Shown: positions 38,141-45,741, counted from the stretch's first letter. The stretch: DNA of 64,000 bases from Bacillota bacterium (GCA_019422105.1 JAHZDZ010000008.1:110505-174504); one strand, 5' to 3'. Numbers and translations are program-made. The notes: a model not told the origin generated them from the letters alone.

Positions 38141-38944
38141 TTACTTAACCCTTTTTATCTCCTCAAATTTGTTCACTTCGTGTAATTCTGTCATTTTCAA
38201 TAAAGCCCATTCAATTTCTTGCTGATATCCATCTTTATTGAGAACATAAATATTTGGAACATTTTTGGGGGGTTTATTTTTATCAGGCTTTACACTGCCT
38301 ACTTCTTTTTTTATAAGCAGGGCGTTGTGATTATCAGCGGAAGCAGTAAGATAATCAATACATTGGTTTATGGTGTCTTTTGACATTGATAACTCTTTTG
38401 CCATATTTTCAATACTTCCGTAAAATGCTTCTGGTGAATCTTGTGGGTGTTTTGACTCGTAAGTCCCATCTTCTTTTTTTTTACGACCTATAATATAGGA
38501 ATTTATATACAAGAAAGACATAAGTATACTTTCTCTGCTTAAACTGGTGTTGGCCATCATAATCATGTTGTATTGGGAAGATGTAAGCTTAGAAAAACAT
38601 TTTTCGCTATCAAAATTTTTTGAAATAATTTTAATTTCTATTCCGGTGTCATAAGTAAGAGAGTCCAAATTTTGTTTTACTTCAATCATCTGATTATTAA
38701 TCATGTATTTCAGCACATCCAAAATTTCTTTAAAGGCTTTTGGTTTATTCTTGTTAGCTTTATATCCATAGAAATCTAAAATTTTACGAATTGTTATCCA
38801 GCTGTAATCTTCATAAGAACGGTATTTATCAATGAGGATATATGTAATATAAAACTTTCTGCTAATTCCAAATTTTGTTTTAATGTTTCCTTGGATGTAC
38901 TCGTTGGGAAATTTTGTAAAGTATTCTTGTTTTTCTTTATTGAT
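38141..38944 (-). CDS. Winged-helix / replication-initiator-like protein with ATC start
   Basis: The protein is about 267 residues. A TTG at 38722 would start it mid-domain, but the frame is open and coding to 38955 ('YIQGNIKTKFGISRKFYITYILI', 'DYSWITIRKILDFYGYKANKNKP'). An in-frame stop lies just above, and AAAGGAGG sits 8 bases before ATC 38944, with no ATG, GTG or TTG between. Segment 'SIENMAKELSMSKDTINQCIDYL' is a helix-turn-helix with a following wing, as in DnaD/RepA-like or phage late-control proteins. Function is uncertain; regulation of the late operon or replication initiation are both possible. Confidence 0.6.
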   Translation of the reverse strand: MNKEKQEYFTKFPNEYIQGNIKTKFGISRKFYITYILIDKYRSYEDYSWITIRKILDFYGYKANKNKPKAFKEILDVLKYMINNQMIEVKQNLDSLTYDTGIEIKIISKNFDSEKCFSKLTSSQYNMIMMANTSLSRESILMSFLYINSYIIGRKKKEDGTYESKHPQDSPEAFYGSIENMAKELSMSKDTINQCIDYLTASADNHNALLIKKEVGSVKPDKNKPPKNVPNIYVLNKDGYQQEIEWALLKMTELHEVNKFEEIKRVK

Positions 38945-38987
38945 GAATAATGCCTCCTTTTACGAGCGTTCAGCAAACAAGGAAAAA

Positions 38988-39026
38988 GTCACATGACTTT
39001 ATTGATTTTTTGAAATTTCATGTGAC
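38988..39026. promoter_or_regulatory. Inverted repeat upstream of the winged-helix gene
   Basis: GTCACATGA (38988-38996) and TCATGTGAC (39018-39026) are perfect complements, and AAAGTCATG follows as an extra half copy. The element is 45-80 bases above the inferred ATC start, so it could be an operator or a 5' leader hairpin. Confidence 0.55.
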
Positions 39027-39076
39027 AAAAGTCATGTCTACTGAACGGAATAAAGATATACTTAAGATAGACTGGC

Positions 39077-39107
39077 TAACTATTATTCATTTCATTCATA
39101 ATAGTTA
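39077..39107. repeat. Inverted repeat after the antirepressor-like gene
   Basis: TAACTATTAT and ATAATAGTTA flank an 11-base loop. There is no T run on the minus strand, so it is not a standard terminator; it may act as a binding site or RNA processing hairpin. Confidence 0.55.
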
Positions 39108-39166
39108 GTATCTTCGCTGACGCTCAGATTTCAAAAAAGTATGTATCATACCAGATTAACAAATAT

Positions 39167-40087
39167 CTATTTCTTTATTTTTTCTAGCTTATCAGCTAGT
39201 TCATCAAATATATTCTTTGTTAATTTTAGAGAGTCATTACTTTGAAGATGCAGTCTTTCAAAGATAGATTCTAATGTCTGCGTAAACATATCTCGTATAT
39301 CCTTGTAATGGTCAATAACATCTAATATTTGTACCTTTGTTTCCATATCTAATCCGTATTCACATTTGTACATTTCATCATAATCTGATAAATCTATATT
39401 GTACGTGTCTTGTAATTCATCGAAAACTAGCTTCATTGTATATGGGAGAGTAAGATCAAGGTCTGAGTTCTCATTTACATGAGATTGGAGAAGTTTCAGT
39501 TTTTGGAACATATTTGTTTTCCAGCGTGAGTATTTCTTTTCCGGCAGAGATTTATTTTGCTGGATTTGGGACATTTGAGTAATATCTTTCTGTAACTTTG
39601 CTATTTTAACGTCCAACATTGCAATTGACTCTAAAATAGGGGATATATCAGATGTTGAGGGAATTTGTCTGTCTATGAAAACAGAGGCTAATACATCTGC
39701 ACATTTGTCTTGGTAAAGTTCTAGTTTTAAAGCTAGATCAGGCTGTGATAGTTTCATTTTTGAGGTAATGTTAATTTTTGCAAGTGCTAGGGGTAATTTA
39801 CGATTAGAGATACAATATGTGTCATAGTGGGTTAGGGGTGCCCTTTTTTGGTCAGTCTCTATATCTGTACTATTAGGAATATTAAATTTTGATATTCCTT
39901 TTGAGATAATAGAGTCATTGACCCAGCTATCTCGTTTTTTCCGAATTTGAGTTTCTGTGAATCCAATATTTCTTAGAATATGATTGATGGCTGCATATAC
40001 TTCTCCTGTTGCATTATCTCTAAGAGCTATCAGATCGTCACCATAGAAATTAAAATTAGTTACTTGTAAAGCTGTGTTTGTTGTCAT
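39167..40087 (-). CDS. Antirepressor-like protein (P22_AR N-terminal type)
   Basis: The protein is 306 residues from ATG 40087 (AAAGGAGATT upstream). The N-terminal ~120 residues match the P22_AR/Bro-N-like pattern: 'NFYGDDLIALRDNATGEVYAAINHILRNIGFTETQIRKKRDSW', 'HYDTYCISNRKLPLALAKINI'. The C-terminal half is coiled coil and helical. Such proteins relieve repression in phages. Being the first gene of the leftward late series, it may control it. Confidence 0.7.
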   Translation of the reverse strand: MTTNTALQVTNFNFYGDDLIALRDNATGEVYAAINHILRNIGFTETQIRKKRDSWVNDSIISKGISKFNIPNSTDIETDQKRAPLTHYDTYCISNRKLPLALAKINITSKMKLSQPDLALKLELYQDKCADVLASVFIDRQIPSTSDISPILESIAMLDVKIAKLQKDITQMSQIQQNKSLPEKKYSRWKTNMFQKLKLLQSHVNENSDLDLTLPYTMKLVFDELQDTYNIDLSDYDEMYKCEYGLDMETKVQILDVIDHYKDIRDMFTQTLESIFERLHLQSNDSLKLTKNIFDELADKLEKIKK

Positions 40088-41179
40088 TTTGAATCTCCTT
40101 TGCATAATGATTTGTTATAGTTACATGGAAGCTATACTATTTATTTCTATATTTAGGATTAAAATTTTTCAAAAATAAAAAGACCGGATAAACCAATGGT
40201 CTTAGGGAAAGAAGAATTTTTTTTGTTTTAGTGGGTGAGATTACTGGCAGATTAACATAATTTAGGAGGATTCGTGAGATATTTTATTTTATATGATTAA
40301 AGTGGATTTGATAGGGGGATGTTATTAAAAAATAAAAAATCAGAAAAATAAAAAGCGCTTAGATTTATTGGGTTTAATCGTAAGCGTTATCGAATGCAAA
40401 GGCTGCTTTTTTATGATTTTTTACAAAGATAAATGAGATTATTTTGGAAAATAAATATGGGTGTGTGAAAAGGTCTGATATGCAAAAATTAGGCCAACTA
40501 TTAATTAATTACAATGTAAACTACCCCCCTTTCTATTGGCATTATAACATGATAAGTTGTATTTTACGATTTTTTGCAACTTATGAGAAAGAGGAGGGGA
40601 TAATATTTTTTCTGAAAATAATTTGAATTTTAAGTATTTTACTTTTAGGTTAAATGAAATAATTTTCGTTCTCTTGAGACAATCGAATTTTTACGTTTAC
40701 GCCTCGATTGCGGCCAAGTAGCTACTACAAATGTAGTATTTAAATGTTACATAATTATTAAATTTAACACCAATATATTACAAAAGTATTAAATAAATAT
40801 TAACAATATATCTCTATATTGTTACAAAAGTATTGACAAATAATTAATAAATTATTTCGACTTATTACACAACTATTACATACTGTTTTCCCTGCTTATT
40901 CCTTCACTAGACGCTACAATCATTATTCCACAATTCATAATCAATAGTTCCATACACTTCCAATGTACTTCTAACCTACATATTTGCCCTTTAGACAACA
41001 TTTATATAACTTGGCAGAACTTTATATCTTTATAAACAAAAGCTCTTTAAAAGCCGTTTCAAAGCTTTATAAAGGAAACATACATTTTTTATATCATTCC
41101 TGAAATTGACAAGCTAAAAGCAGTTAAAATAAGAAGAGTAAAAAGGGCGTAAGGACGTTTAAAAGTTTTACACCTTTTT
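40088..41179. other. Long intergenic control region
   Basis: No convincing gene is present in these 1,092 bases; the 60-codon plus frame at 40444 lacks a ribosome binding site. Visible signals: hairpin CGCTTAGATT...AATCGTAAGCG (40361-40391); TTACAAAAGTATT twice (about 40778 and 40822); between them the palindrome TAACAATAT-ATCTCT-ATATTGTTA (about 40799-40822); a very AT-rich tract 40760-40870; and a hairpin with T run at about 41130-41178 that can terminate in both directions. Candidate origin, partition or late-promoter region. Confidence 0.5.
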
Positions 41180-41392
41180 TTATTTCTCTTCATCTGGTAC
41201 GTATTCTAGTATATCGCCAGGCTGACAGTCTAACAGGGTACACAATTTATTTAATGCGTCTTGTGTTAATATCTTGTTATCTCTTATTTGTTGCAACTGT
41301 GATTGATTGAAAATCTTTTCTTTCTGTATTTTATATGTGCTATAACCTATGTTTTTCAAGGCTGATAATACATCTATTTTGTATCGTATCAT
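41180..41392 (-). CDS. Small HTH regulator (Cro/CI type)
   Basis: The protein is 70 residues with an XRE-type helix-turn-helix: 'ALKNIGYSTYKIQKEKIFNQSQLQQIRDNKILTQDALNKLCTLLDCQPGDILEYVPDEE'. The C-terminal 'LDCQPGDILEYVPD' is identical to that of the gene at 41629, while the recognition helix differs. It is transcribed leftward, divergent from the plus-strand leader that begins at about 41540, with palindromes between (41470 and 41512-41535) as its likely operators. Confidence 0.8.
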   Translation of the reverse strand: MIRYKIDVLSALKNIGYSTYKIQKEKIFNQSQLQQIRDNKILTQDALNKLCTLLDCQPGDILEYVPDEEK

Positions 41393-41399
41393 ATATAGT

Positions 41400-41536
41400 A
41401 ATCTCCTTTGTACTGACCATGATAGAACGAATGTTCTAAAAAGTCAATGGTATATATGTATAATATAAATTAAAATTTAGATTACATTTTGTGTAGAATG
41501 TCTGTTGATATAATCTAAAATTTAGATTATAATCAA
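41400..41536. promoter_or_regulatory. Divergent operator region of the 41180 regulator
   Basis: AATCTAAAATTTAGATT (about 41513-41530) is a perfect palindrome lying in a plus-strand promoter, and AAAATTTAGATTAC (about 41467-41481) repeats its half. Both are placed to control the leftward HTH gene and a rightward transcript. The 8-base TCTAAATT arm is unique to this unit. Confidence 0.65.
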
Positions 41537-41539
41537 TAC

Positions 41540-41611
41540 ATAAGACAAAGCAAGGGCAACAACCTACCAAGTCAAAACTCTTGCTTATATCTTAAATACA
41601 ACTGAATAGGG
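41540..41611 (+). ncRNA. Leader RNA, family B copy 1
   Basis: This sequence is homologous to 42265-42340. AAGCAAG (about 41547) pairs with CTTGCTT (about 41581) around a loop with a conserved CAACCTACCAAGT-like sequence, and both copies end with ACTGAATAGGGG. In the second copy the arms read GGAAAGG/CCTTTCC, so pairing is kept while sequence changes. In this copy the GAATAGGGG is not followed by a gene on the plus strand: the inverted HTH gene 41629 begins instead. Confidence 0.5.
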
Positions 41612-41628
41612 GCTCGCTACTAATATAG

Positions 41629-41856
41629 TTACTCTGTCTCTGTTTCATTTTTATCTGGGACATACTCCAAAATATCGCCAGGCTGACAATCCAAATACTT
41701 ACATAATGCTTCTATGGTTCTTGTGTCAATATGTCCGTTTTCGTGTATCTTCTTCCATGTTGATTGACCTATTAACTTTTCTTTCTTTGTAATAGTATAA
41801 GAAGTAACGCCTTTCTTTTCAAATAGTGCAAGCAACTTGTTATAGCTTATTGGCAT
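41629..41856 (-). CDS. Small HTH regulator (Cro/CI type)
   Basis: The protein is 75 residues: 'YNKLLALFEKKGVTSYTITKKEKLIGQSTWKKIHENGHIDTRTIEALCKYLDCQPGDILEYVPDKNE'. XRE fold (HTH_26 class). It shares the C-terminus with 41180. It lies 14 bases downstream of the HTH-type gene 41871 on the same strand, so the two may be cotranscribed. The ATG has a GGAGG box. Confidence 0.78.
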   Translation of the reverse strand: MPISYNKLLALFEKKGVTSYTITKKEKLIGQSTWKKIHENGHIDTRTIEALCKYLDCQPGDILEYVPDKNETETE

Positions 41857-41870
41857 ATCTGAAAACCTCC

Positions 41871-42113
41871 CTACTTAAGGTTTTTCTTATTTCTCTTCTG
41901 AAATACTATATCATGCTCCAATATGTCGGCTATTTCCTCAATTTCTGAAAATTTTATCGTTTCTCTTGCTAATTTGTTTGTAAGATTTTGTTGTGTTGTT
42001 GGTTCGTCTGGATGTCTTTCATTCATTATTTTTACTACATCGGTTAATGTTACACCATTTAACGCAAGAAACGCTTTTATTTTGGCTCTTGTCTTATTTT
42101 CGTCTTTCTTCAT
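41871..42113 (-). CDS. Small DNA-binding regulator
   Basis: The protein is 80 residues from ATG 42113 (AAAGGCGG upstream); the frame continues above but without a ribosome binding site. It reads 'KTRAKIKAFLALNGVTLTDVVKIMNERHPDEPTTQQNLTNKLARETIKFSEIEEIADILEHDIVF', the LLM-class XRE fold common in Lachnospiraceae mobile DNA. It is divergent from the TTGACA-N17-TAAAAT promoter at 42234-42262. Confidence 0.75.
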   Translation of the reverse strand: MKKDENKTRAKIKAFLALNGVTLTDVVKIMNERHPDEPTTQQNLTNKLARETIKFSEIEEIADILEHDIVFQKRNKKNLK

Positions 42114-42233
42114 ATGATACCGCCTTTCATAAATGTTACTTATATTATAAAGAAGAAAGTCAAAAATGTCAATTATTATATAACCATACCAATAGAAACA
42201 TAACAATAAAGTTTAAAATATTTCAAAATAGCA

Positions 42234-42262
42234 TTGACAAACATAACAGTATAGTGTAAAAT
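42234..42262 (+). promoter_or_regulatory. Promoter of family B leader 2
   Basis: TTGACA (42234), 17-base spacer, TAAAAT (42257). It faces away from the HTH gene 41871 and lies just above the leader RNA. The spacer repeats ACATAACA-like elements that could be operator half sites. Confidence 0.75.
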
Positions 42263-42264
42263 AT

Positions 42265-42340
42265 AACTATAAGATAAAGGAAAGGCAAGCACCTAGCAAG
42301 TAACTACCTTTCCAATATCTAATAACTGAATAGGGGGTGA
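42265..42340 (+). ncRNA. Leader RNA, family B copy 2
   Basis: It is the same layout as 41540-41611. GGAAAGG (about 42278) pairs with CCTTTCC (about 42309) around a conserved CACCTAGCAAGT loop, ending AACTGAATAGGGGG, which doubles as the ribosome binding site of the 33-residue ORF at 42345. Covariation of the stem relative to copy 1 supports a functional RNA. Confidence 0.55.
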
Positions 42341-42344
42341 AAAC

Positions 42345-42446
42345 ATGAAAGGCTACTATATAAGTAGCGGTTACATGGGATATGTAAGCGGGCAATACAT
42401 ACTGTTTGCGACAGAGTCCGAATACATTGACTACATAACCAGTTAA
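42345..42446 (+). CDS. 33-residue small protein
   Basis: ATG lies behind GAATAGGGGGTG. The peptide reads MKGYYISSGYMGYVSGQYILF...; glycine/tyrosine-rich 'YYISSGYMGYV' small proteins of this type recur in mobile elements of Clostridia (from memory, not searched). Function unknown. It is followed by a GC-rich stem (AAGGGG...CCCCTT, about 42454-42487) without a T run. Confidence 0.55.
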   Translation: MKGYYISSGYMGYVSGQYILFATESEYIDYITS

Positions 42447-42595
42447 TCACCAAAGGGGCAGAGCTGAAAGGCTTGTAAGTCCCCTTGCAAATACCCTATT
42501 CTCAACCATTACATATTAACTGGCTGATTGCTTTTATATTATAGCATATCGGCCAACAGAATGAAAGGGAGGTTGATTTTATGAGTAATTGTGTT

Positions 42596-42817
42596 TTAAA
42601 TATGTGTGTTGTCATTATCGGGAATATGTTTAAAAACATCCGATATATCACAATTGAAAAAATTACAAATATTATTAACTACATCAACAGGGATTTGTTT
42701 AATTTTATTATTACAAATACTTGATATAGTCGCTTGACGTGTTCCGATTTTATCAGCTAACTCTTGTTGTGTCATTTCATGCTCAGCAAGTAAGACTTTT
42801 AATTTTGATTTTATCAA
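42596..42817 (-). CDS. Small HTH regulator (Cro/CI type)
   Basis: The protein is about 73 residues with a TTG start 6 bases after GAGGTG: 'IKSKLKVLLAEHEMTQQELADKIGTRQATISSICNNKIKQIPVDVVNNICNFFNCDISDVFKHIPD'. Classical XRE domain. Its 3' end overlaps the start of a plus-strand ATGAGTAAT module at 42581. The divergent plus promoter at 42930 carries the likely operator. Confidence 0.8.
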   Translation of the reverse strand: MIKSKLKVLLAEHEMTQQELADKIGTRQATISSICNNKIKQIPVDVVNNICNFFNCDISDVFKHIPDNDNTHI

Positions 42818-42929
42818 AAGAGACACCTCGCAAAGTAAATTATATTTATATTAATTATACAATTTTCTGATAAAAAAATCAAATGCACTATTAAATATCA
42901 AAATAACGTATAATATATTAAAATTGAGA

Positions 42930-42958
42930 TTGACAATATACGCGATTTAGTATAAAAT
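42930..42958 (+). promoter_or_regulatory. Plus-strand promoter with operator-like spacer
   Basis: TTGACA (42930), 17-base spacer ATATACGCGATTTAGTA, TAAAAT (42953). Downstream comes the shared start module GAAAGGACGGTAT...ATGAGTAATCAG (42981-43010), but the frame after that ATG is antisense to the HTH gene 43009. Confidence 0.7.
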
Positions 42959-43008
42959 ATAGATATAAAAAATAAAAAGAATGAAAGGACGGTATAAATT
43001 ATGAGTAA

Positions 43009-43218
43009 TCAGAACTCTTTCCCTGTTTCTCTGTCCACAATTTTCACATCACAACCAAGAGCACTGGCTATTTGCTCAACATCAGTATACGACATTGTAT
43101 CACGGTATAATTTATTGCTCAGAGGCTGGGGCTTCATTCCTATTTTTTCTGCTAACTCATTAAGCTTTATATCTTTTTCAATCATTACTTGTTTTATTTG
43201 TTTACTGGCTCCCATCTT
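43009..43218 (-). CDS. Small HTH regulator (Cro/CI type)
   Basis: The protein is 69 residues from ATG 43218 (GGAGGAGACAAG upstream). 'KQIKQVMIEKDIKLNELAEKIGMKPQPLSNKLYRDTMSYTDVEQIASALGCDVKIVDRETGKEF' is an XRE domain. The C-terminus ('RETGKEF') and the ~40 bases beyond it are nearly the same as at 48082. It is divergent from the 75-residue gene at 43392, with the palindrome AATCAATATTGATT in the promoter between them. Confidence 0.82.
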   Translation of the reverse strand, partial: KMGASKQIKQVMIEKDIKLNELAEKIGMKPQPLSNKLYRDTMSYTDVEQIASALGCDVKIVDRETGKEF

Positions 43219-43306
43219 GTCTCCTCCTTTCATAATAATAATAGCATTTAATTATTTTCAAATCAATAATGATTTTTAAATAATCAAAAATAATTATATT
43301 TTCCTC

Positions 43307-43335
43307 TTGACAAAATAATCAATATTGATTATAAT
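43307..43335 (+). promoter_or_regulatory. Promoter-operator between 43009 and 43392
   Basis: TTGACA (43307), 17-base spacer, TATAAT (43330). The spacer contains the palindrome ATCAATATTGAT, and AATCAATAATGATT (about 43260-43273) is a second site near the HTH gene start. Typical self-regulated divergent operator. Confidence 0.8.
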
Positions 43336-43391
43336 AAAATCATCAAAAGGAAATGATAATCAAATTCAATTATGAAAGGACGGTATGAATT

Positions 43392-43619
43392 ATGAAATTA
43401 TCATACATCAAAAATTATCTAAATGAGAAAATCACAAACAGCTGGTATAGAAACGCTGCTATTGATTATGGCATTACCGGAAAATTTATTGATGCAGAAA
43501 TAATCAACAACAATTTAAAAATCATCTGGGAAGAGATGGGAGAATCTTTAGAAATGGTTATATCATGGTTTGGGGAATACACGCCGGAACAGTTATATAA
43601 TATTTGGATGGAAGGTTAA
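43392..43619 (+). CDS. Hypothetical 75-residue protein of an HTH cassette
   Basis: The ATG follows GAAAGGACGGTATGAATT, a start module also found at 42985 and (as GAAAGGGCGG) at 48450. The protein is mixed ('SYIKNYLNEKITNSWYRNAAIDYGIT', 'VISWFGEYTPEQLYNIWMEG'), tryptophan-rich at the end. The N-terminus resembles small mobile-element regulators of unknown role. It is expressed from the divergent operator above. Confidence 0.65.
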   Translation: MKLSYIKNYLNEKITNSWYRNAAIDYGITGKFIDAEIINNNLKIIWEEMGESLEMVISWFGEYTPEQLYNIWMEG

Positions 43620-43740
43620 ATAGATTTGTATGAGGCCATGTCAGCCCATATAAATACTGAGCAACGTCAATGTCAATTGTACCTTGTCCACCTATTATAG
43701 TCGATACTTGAACATTGATTCTTTGTTCTTTTTGAGTTAT
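43620..43740 (-). pseudogene. Remnant of a coding sequence
   Basis: On the minus strand a frame reads about 40 residues (RINVQVSTIIGGQGT followed by IDIDVAQYLYGLTWPHTN) with good codon pattern but no start, stop or ribosome binding site. It looks like a fragment left by recombination between cassettes. Identity is unknown and the call is weak. Confidence 0.3.
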
Positions 43741-43781
43741 ACTGTTATTAGTTAGAGGTCAGAAAAAGGAAGGAAAATACC

Positions 43782-44024
43782 ATGGATAATGAAACAAAAG
43801 ACATGTTAAATTTGATTTTGACAAAATTGGATTCTATGAATACTAGAATGGATACTATGGATTCTAAAATTGATAATATGCAGTCAGACATTACAGAAAT
43901 AAAAGCAGACGTAAAGGCTAATTATGAGGAGTTGAAAACCTTAGATAAGAGAACCTTATTAATGAATGATAAAATTGATTCTATCCGTGAAAAGGTCACA
44001 GGGGTCAAAACAGTGACAGCATAA
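43782..44024 (+). CDS. Coiled-coil protein, paralogue 1
   Basis: The protein is 80 residues; ATG after GGAAGG. After MDNETKDMLNLILTKLD it has repeats of the type 'xMDTMDSKIDNMQSDITEIKADV', a parallel coiled coil. Its first 14 residues and its 'KADVKANYEELKTLDK' end are shared with the next gene, so the two arose by duplication. A third relative is at 50758. The role in the cassette is unknown; binding partners of the small HTH proteins are one possibility. Confidence 0.65.
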   Translation: MDNETKDMLNLILTKLDSMNTRMDTMDSKIDNMQSDITEIKADVKANYEELKTLDKRTLLMNDKIDSIREKVTGVKTVTA

Positions 44025-44079
44025 AACCTTTATGATTTAACTGTCCTTAAAGGTAAAAGAGCATAAGGAGGAAAATATC

Positions 44080-44427
44080 ATGGATAATGAAACAAAAGAT
44101 ATGTTTAATTTGATTTTATCAAGACTTGATATGATGCAGTCAGACATAACCGGATTAAAAGAAGATGTCTCTACTCTAAAGACAGAAGTAAGAGAAATAA
44201 GGTCAGACGTTACAGAACTAAAAAAAGACGTTACCGTTTTGAAAGAAGATATGTTTATCCTAAAAGAAGATGTATCTACATTAAAAGAAGACGCAACGGA
44301 GATCAAGGTAGATGTTAAAGCAAATTACATTGAGCTGAAAACATTAGATAAGAAGTTTGAGGAAATAAAAAGAGTAACAGCAAATAATTGTTATGATATT
44401 GCAAATTTAAAAGGGCAAGCTCAATAA
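44080..44427 (+). CDS. Coiled-coil protein, paralogue 2
   Basis: The protein is 115 residues; ATG after AAGGAGG. It starts MDNETKDMFNLILSRLD, followed by regular seven-residue repeats (LKEDVSTLKTEVREIRSDVTE...), longer than in paralogue 1. Repeat-number differences suggest expansion by slippage. A terminator follows, then the ATA-start HTH gene. Confidence 0.65.
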   Translation: MDNETKDMFNLILSRLDMMQSDITGLKEDVSTLKTEVREIRSDVTELKKDVTVLKEDMFILKEDVSTLKEDATEIKVDVKANYIELKTLDKKFEEIKRVTANNCYDIANLKGQAQ

Positions 44428-44462
44428 AATATTATTTCAGGTATAAGCGACACGTGCTATAT

Positions 44463-44497
44463 AGGCTAGAGAGTAAATTAATCTAGCCTTTTTTTAT
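44463..44497 (+). terminator. Terminator before the 44541 HTH gene
   Basis: GGCTAGA...TCTAGCC followed by TTTTTTT. The same GGCTA/TAGCC terminator type precedes the HTH gene at 50142, and a decayed version precedes 45742. Confidence 0.85.
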
Positions 44498-44540
44498 GCA
44501 ATATGCTATAATGATAGCGTATTTAAAGGGGGGAATAGAG

Positions 44541-44768
44541 ATAGGAATTAAAGAGATAATTGAGAAAATATTAGATGAATATAAACAAGATGGAAAGAGG
44601 ATAACGAAAAAAGATATTGCTGATTATTTGGGAATATCTAGGCAGAATTTTGTTAATAAACTTTCAAGGGAAACTTTTTCTCCAGAGGAATTATCAAAAA
44701 TAGCAGAAAAATTGGAATGTGATTTGATTTTCCGAAATAAAGAAAAAGAATATAAGATTAAATACTAA
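44541..44768 (+). CDS. Small HTH regulator with ATA start
   Basis: The protein is 75 residues. No ATG, GTG or TTG lies between the extended -10 promoter (TGCTATAAT, about 44506-44512) and the domain, and the ATG within that -10 box is not in the transcript. ATA at 44541 lies 7 bases after AAGGGGGG. The frame 'IKEIIEKILDEYKQDGKRITKKDIADYLGISRQNFVNKLSRETFSPEELSKIAEKLECDLIF' is an XRE-like HTH. Terminator at 44772. Confidence 0.72.
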   Translation: MGIKEIIEKILDEYKQDGKRITKKDIADYLGISRQNFVNKLSRETFSPEELSKIAEKLECDLIFRNKEKEYKIKY

Positions 44769-44771
44769 AAA

Positions 44772-44802
44772 GAAGTACTTTATAAATACTTCTTTTTTTG
44801 TG
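44772..44802 (+). terminator. Terminator of the 44541 gene
   Basis: GAAGTA-CTTTATAAA-TACTTC followed by TTTTTTT, immediately after the stop. Confidence 0.85.
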
Positions 44803-44831
44803 CAAACAATTATAGAAACTAAAAAGTGTAC

Positions 44832-44903
44832 AAAATGAGAGAAACTATAAGGTTTACTTTGTTAAATATGTCAATGTACAATCGACACTATTTAGTGTAC
44901 AAT
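44832..44903 (+). promoter_or_regulatory. P1 promoter and operator of RNA unit 1
   Basis: TGTACA (44875), 17-base spacer, TACAAT (44898). Operator-like GTGTACA elements occur at about 44826, 44873 and 44895. Each RNA unit in this region has its own sequence here. Confidence 0.65.
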
Positions 44904-44908
44904 GAAAA

Positions 44909-45117
44909 CAGTTAAGAAAGCAACAACTTAACCAGAGACAGCCACTCTCCAACAAGGAGCGGAGCGGAAACCGCTAAAAACTATCCGTCTATTTCATGAA
45001 GTTGTAGCCAAGTCAACGAAGAGCAGGATTGCGAAGAAGTGGAATAGGAAAGATGATTCTGTCAGTCGGTAAAAGTCCGACTCCGAAGAGCAGGAGCGAA
45101 ACAGGAAACAGAATGGC
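44909..45117 (+). ncRNA. Structured RNA, family A copy 1
   Basis: The RNA begins with hairpin GTTAAG...CTTAAC. Then comes AGCGG-AAA-CCGCT, the conserved GCAGGATTGCGAA segment and hairpin GTCGG-TAAAAG-TCCGAC followed by GAAGAGCAGGAGCGAAACAGG. In copy 2 the last hairpin reads ATCGG-TAAAAG-TCCGAT, a compensatory change. About 200 nt, no coding potential, between P1 and P2. Confidence 0.65.
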
Positions 45118-45146
45118 TTGAAATAATTTGTTAAAATGATTATAAT
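45118..45146 (+). promoter_or_regulatory. P2 promoter of unit 1
   Basis: TTGAAA (45118), 17-base spacer, TATAAT (45141), in front of the RelE-type pair. The same TTGAAA-N17-TATAAT follows the RNA in three other units. Confidence 0.8.
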
Positions 45147-45174
45147 AAAAACAGGTAAAGGAGGGGTTTGTAAA

Positions 45175-45435
45175 GTGAATATAGAATACAGTAAAAAAGC
45201 AGTTAAATACATTAATGCTTTAGACAAACCAACCAGGCAGCGAATCAAAATCGGTATTGAAGGATTGACACTTGAGCCCCCAAAAGGTGATATAAAGCTT
45301 TTACAGGGGTTTACAGATGGACGAAAGCGTTTGAGGATAGGGAAATTCAGAATTATATATAATTATGAGCAGGATGGCACTGTAACCATATTATATATTA
45401 TGAATATAGATTCGAGAGGCGATATTTATAAATAA
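45175..45435 (+). CDS. RelE/ParE-type toxin
   Basis: The protein is 86 residues. GTG at 45175 lies 8 bases after AGGAGGGG; an upstream ATG at 45136 overlaps the P2 -10 box. The RelE pattern is clear: 'YSKKAVKYINALDKPTRQRIKIGIEGL', 'GDIKLLQG..DGRKRLRIGKFRIIYNYEQDGTVTILYIMNIDSRGDIYK'. It is probably an mRNA interferase. The adjacent antitoxin gene follows rather than precedes it. Confidence 0.85.
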   Translation: MNIEYSKKAVKYINALDKPTRQRIKIGIEGLTLEPPKGDIKLLQGFTDGRKRLRIGKFRIIYNYEQDGTVTILYIMNIDSRGDIYK

Positions 45436-45451
45436 GAAAGGAAGTGTTAAA

Positions 45452-45664
45452 ATGAGTACAATTACGCAGCAAATTGTTGATCTTATGGAAATATTACCAG
45501 AGAGCGAACAAGATTTTGCATTAGAATTTATAAAAAAACTTGTGATTGCATGGGATCCAGATTTTACAAAACTAACACCCATGGAAAAAATGGAACTTGA
45601 AGAAGCAATTCAAGACCGGAAAGAAAATGGTACTATTTCCCATGATGATATTAATTGGGATTAA
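45452..45664 (+). CDS. Antitoxin of the RelE-type pair
   Basis: The protein is 70 residues, ATG after AAGGAAG. Helical N-terminus ('TQQIVDLMEILPESEQDFALEFIKKLVIAWD') and acidic C-terminus ('EAIQDRKENGTISHDDINWD'), characteristic of antitoxins partnered with ParE/RelE toxins. 16 bases downstream of the toxin gene. Confidence 0.75.
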   Translation: MSTITQQIVDLMEILPESEQDFALEFIKKLVIAWDPDFTKLTPMEKMELEEAIQDRKENGTISHDDINWD

Positions 45665-45741
45665 CTTAGAATCAATCTAGCCTTATTGGGGTGGGATATG
45701 CTATAATATTAGCGTATTTCAAAGATAGGAGGTGGAAAACA

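Noticed and set aside
40444..40626. 60-codon plus-strand ORF in the control region
   Set aside because: No ribosome binding site or domain character; composition follows the AT-rich background.
43001..43279. Plus-strand ORF starting MSNQNSFPVSLS with a good ribosome binding site
   Set aside because: It runs antisense through a clear HTH gene (43009-43218); the same happens at 48074. The start module is real but the frame is a shadow.
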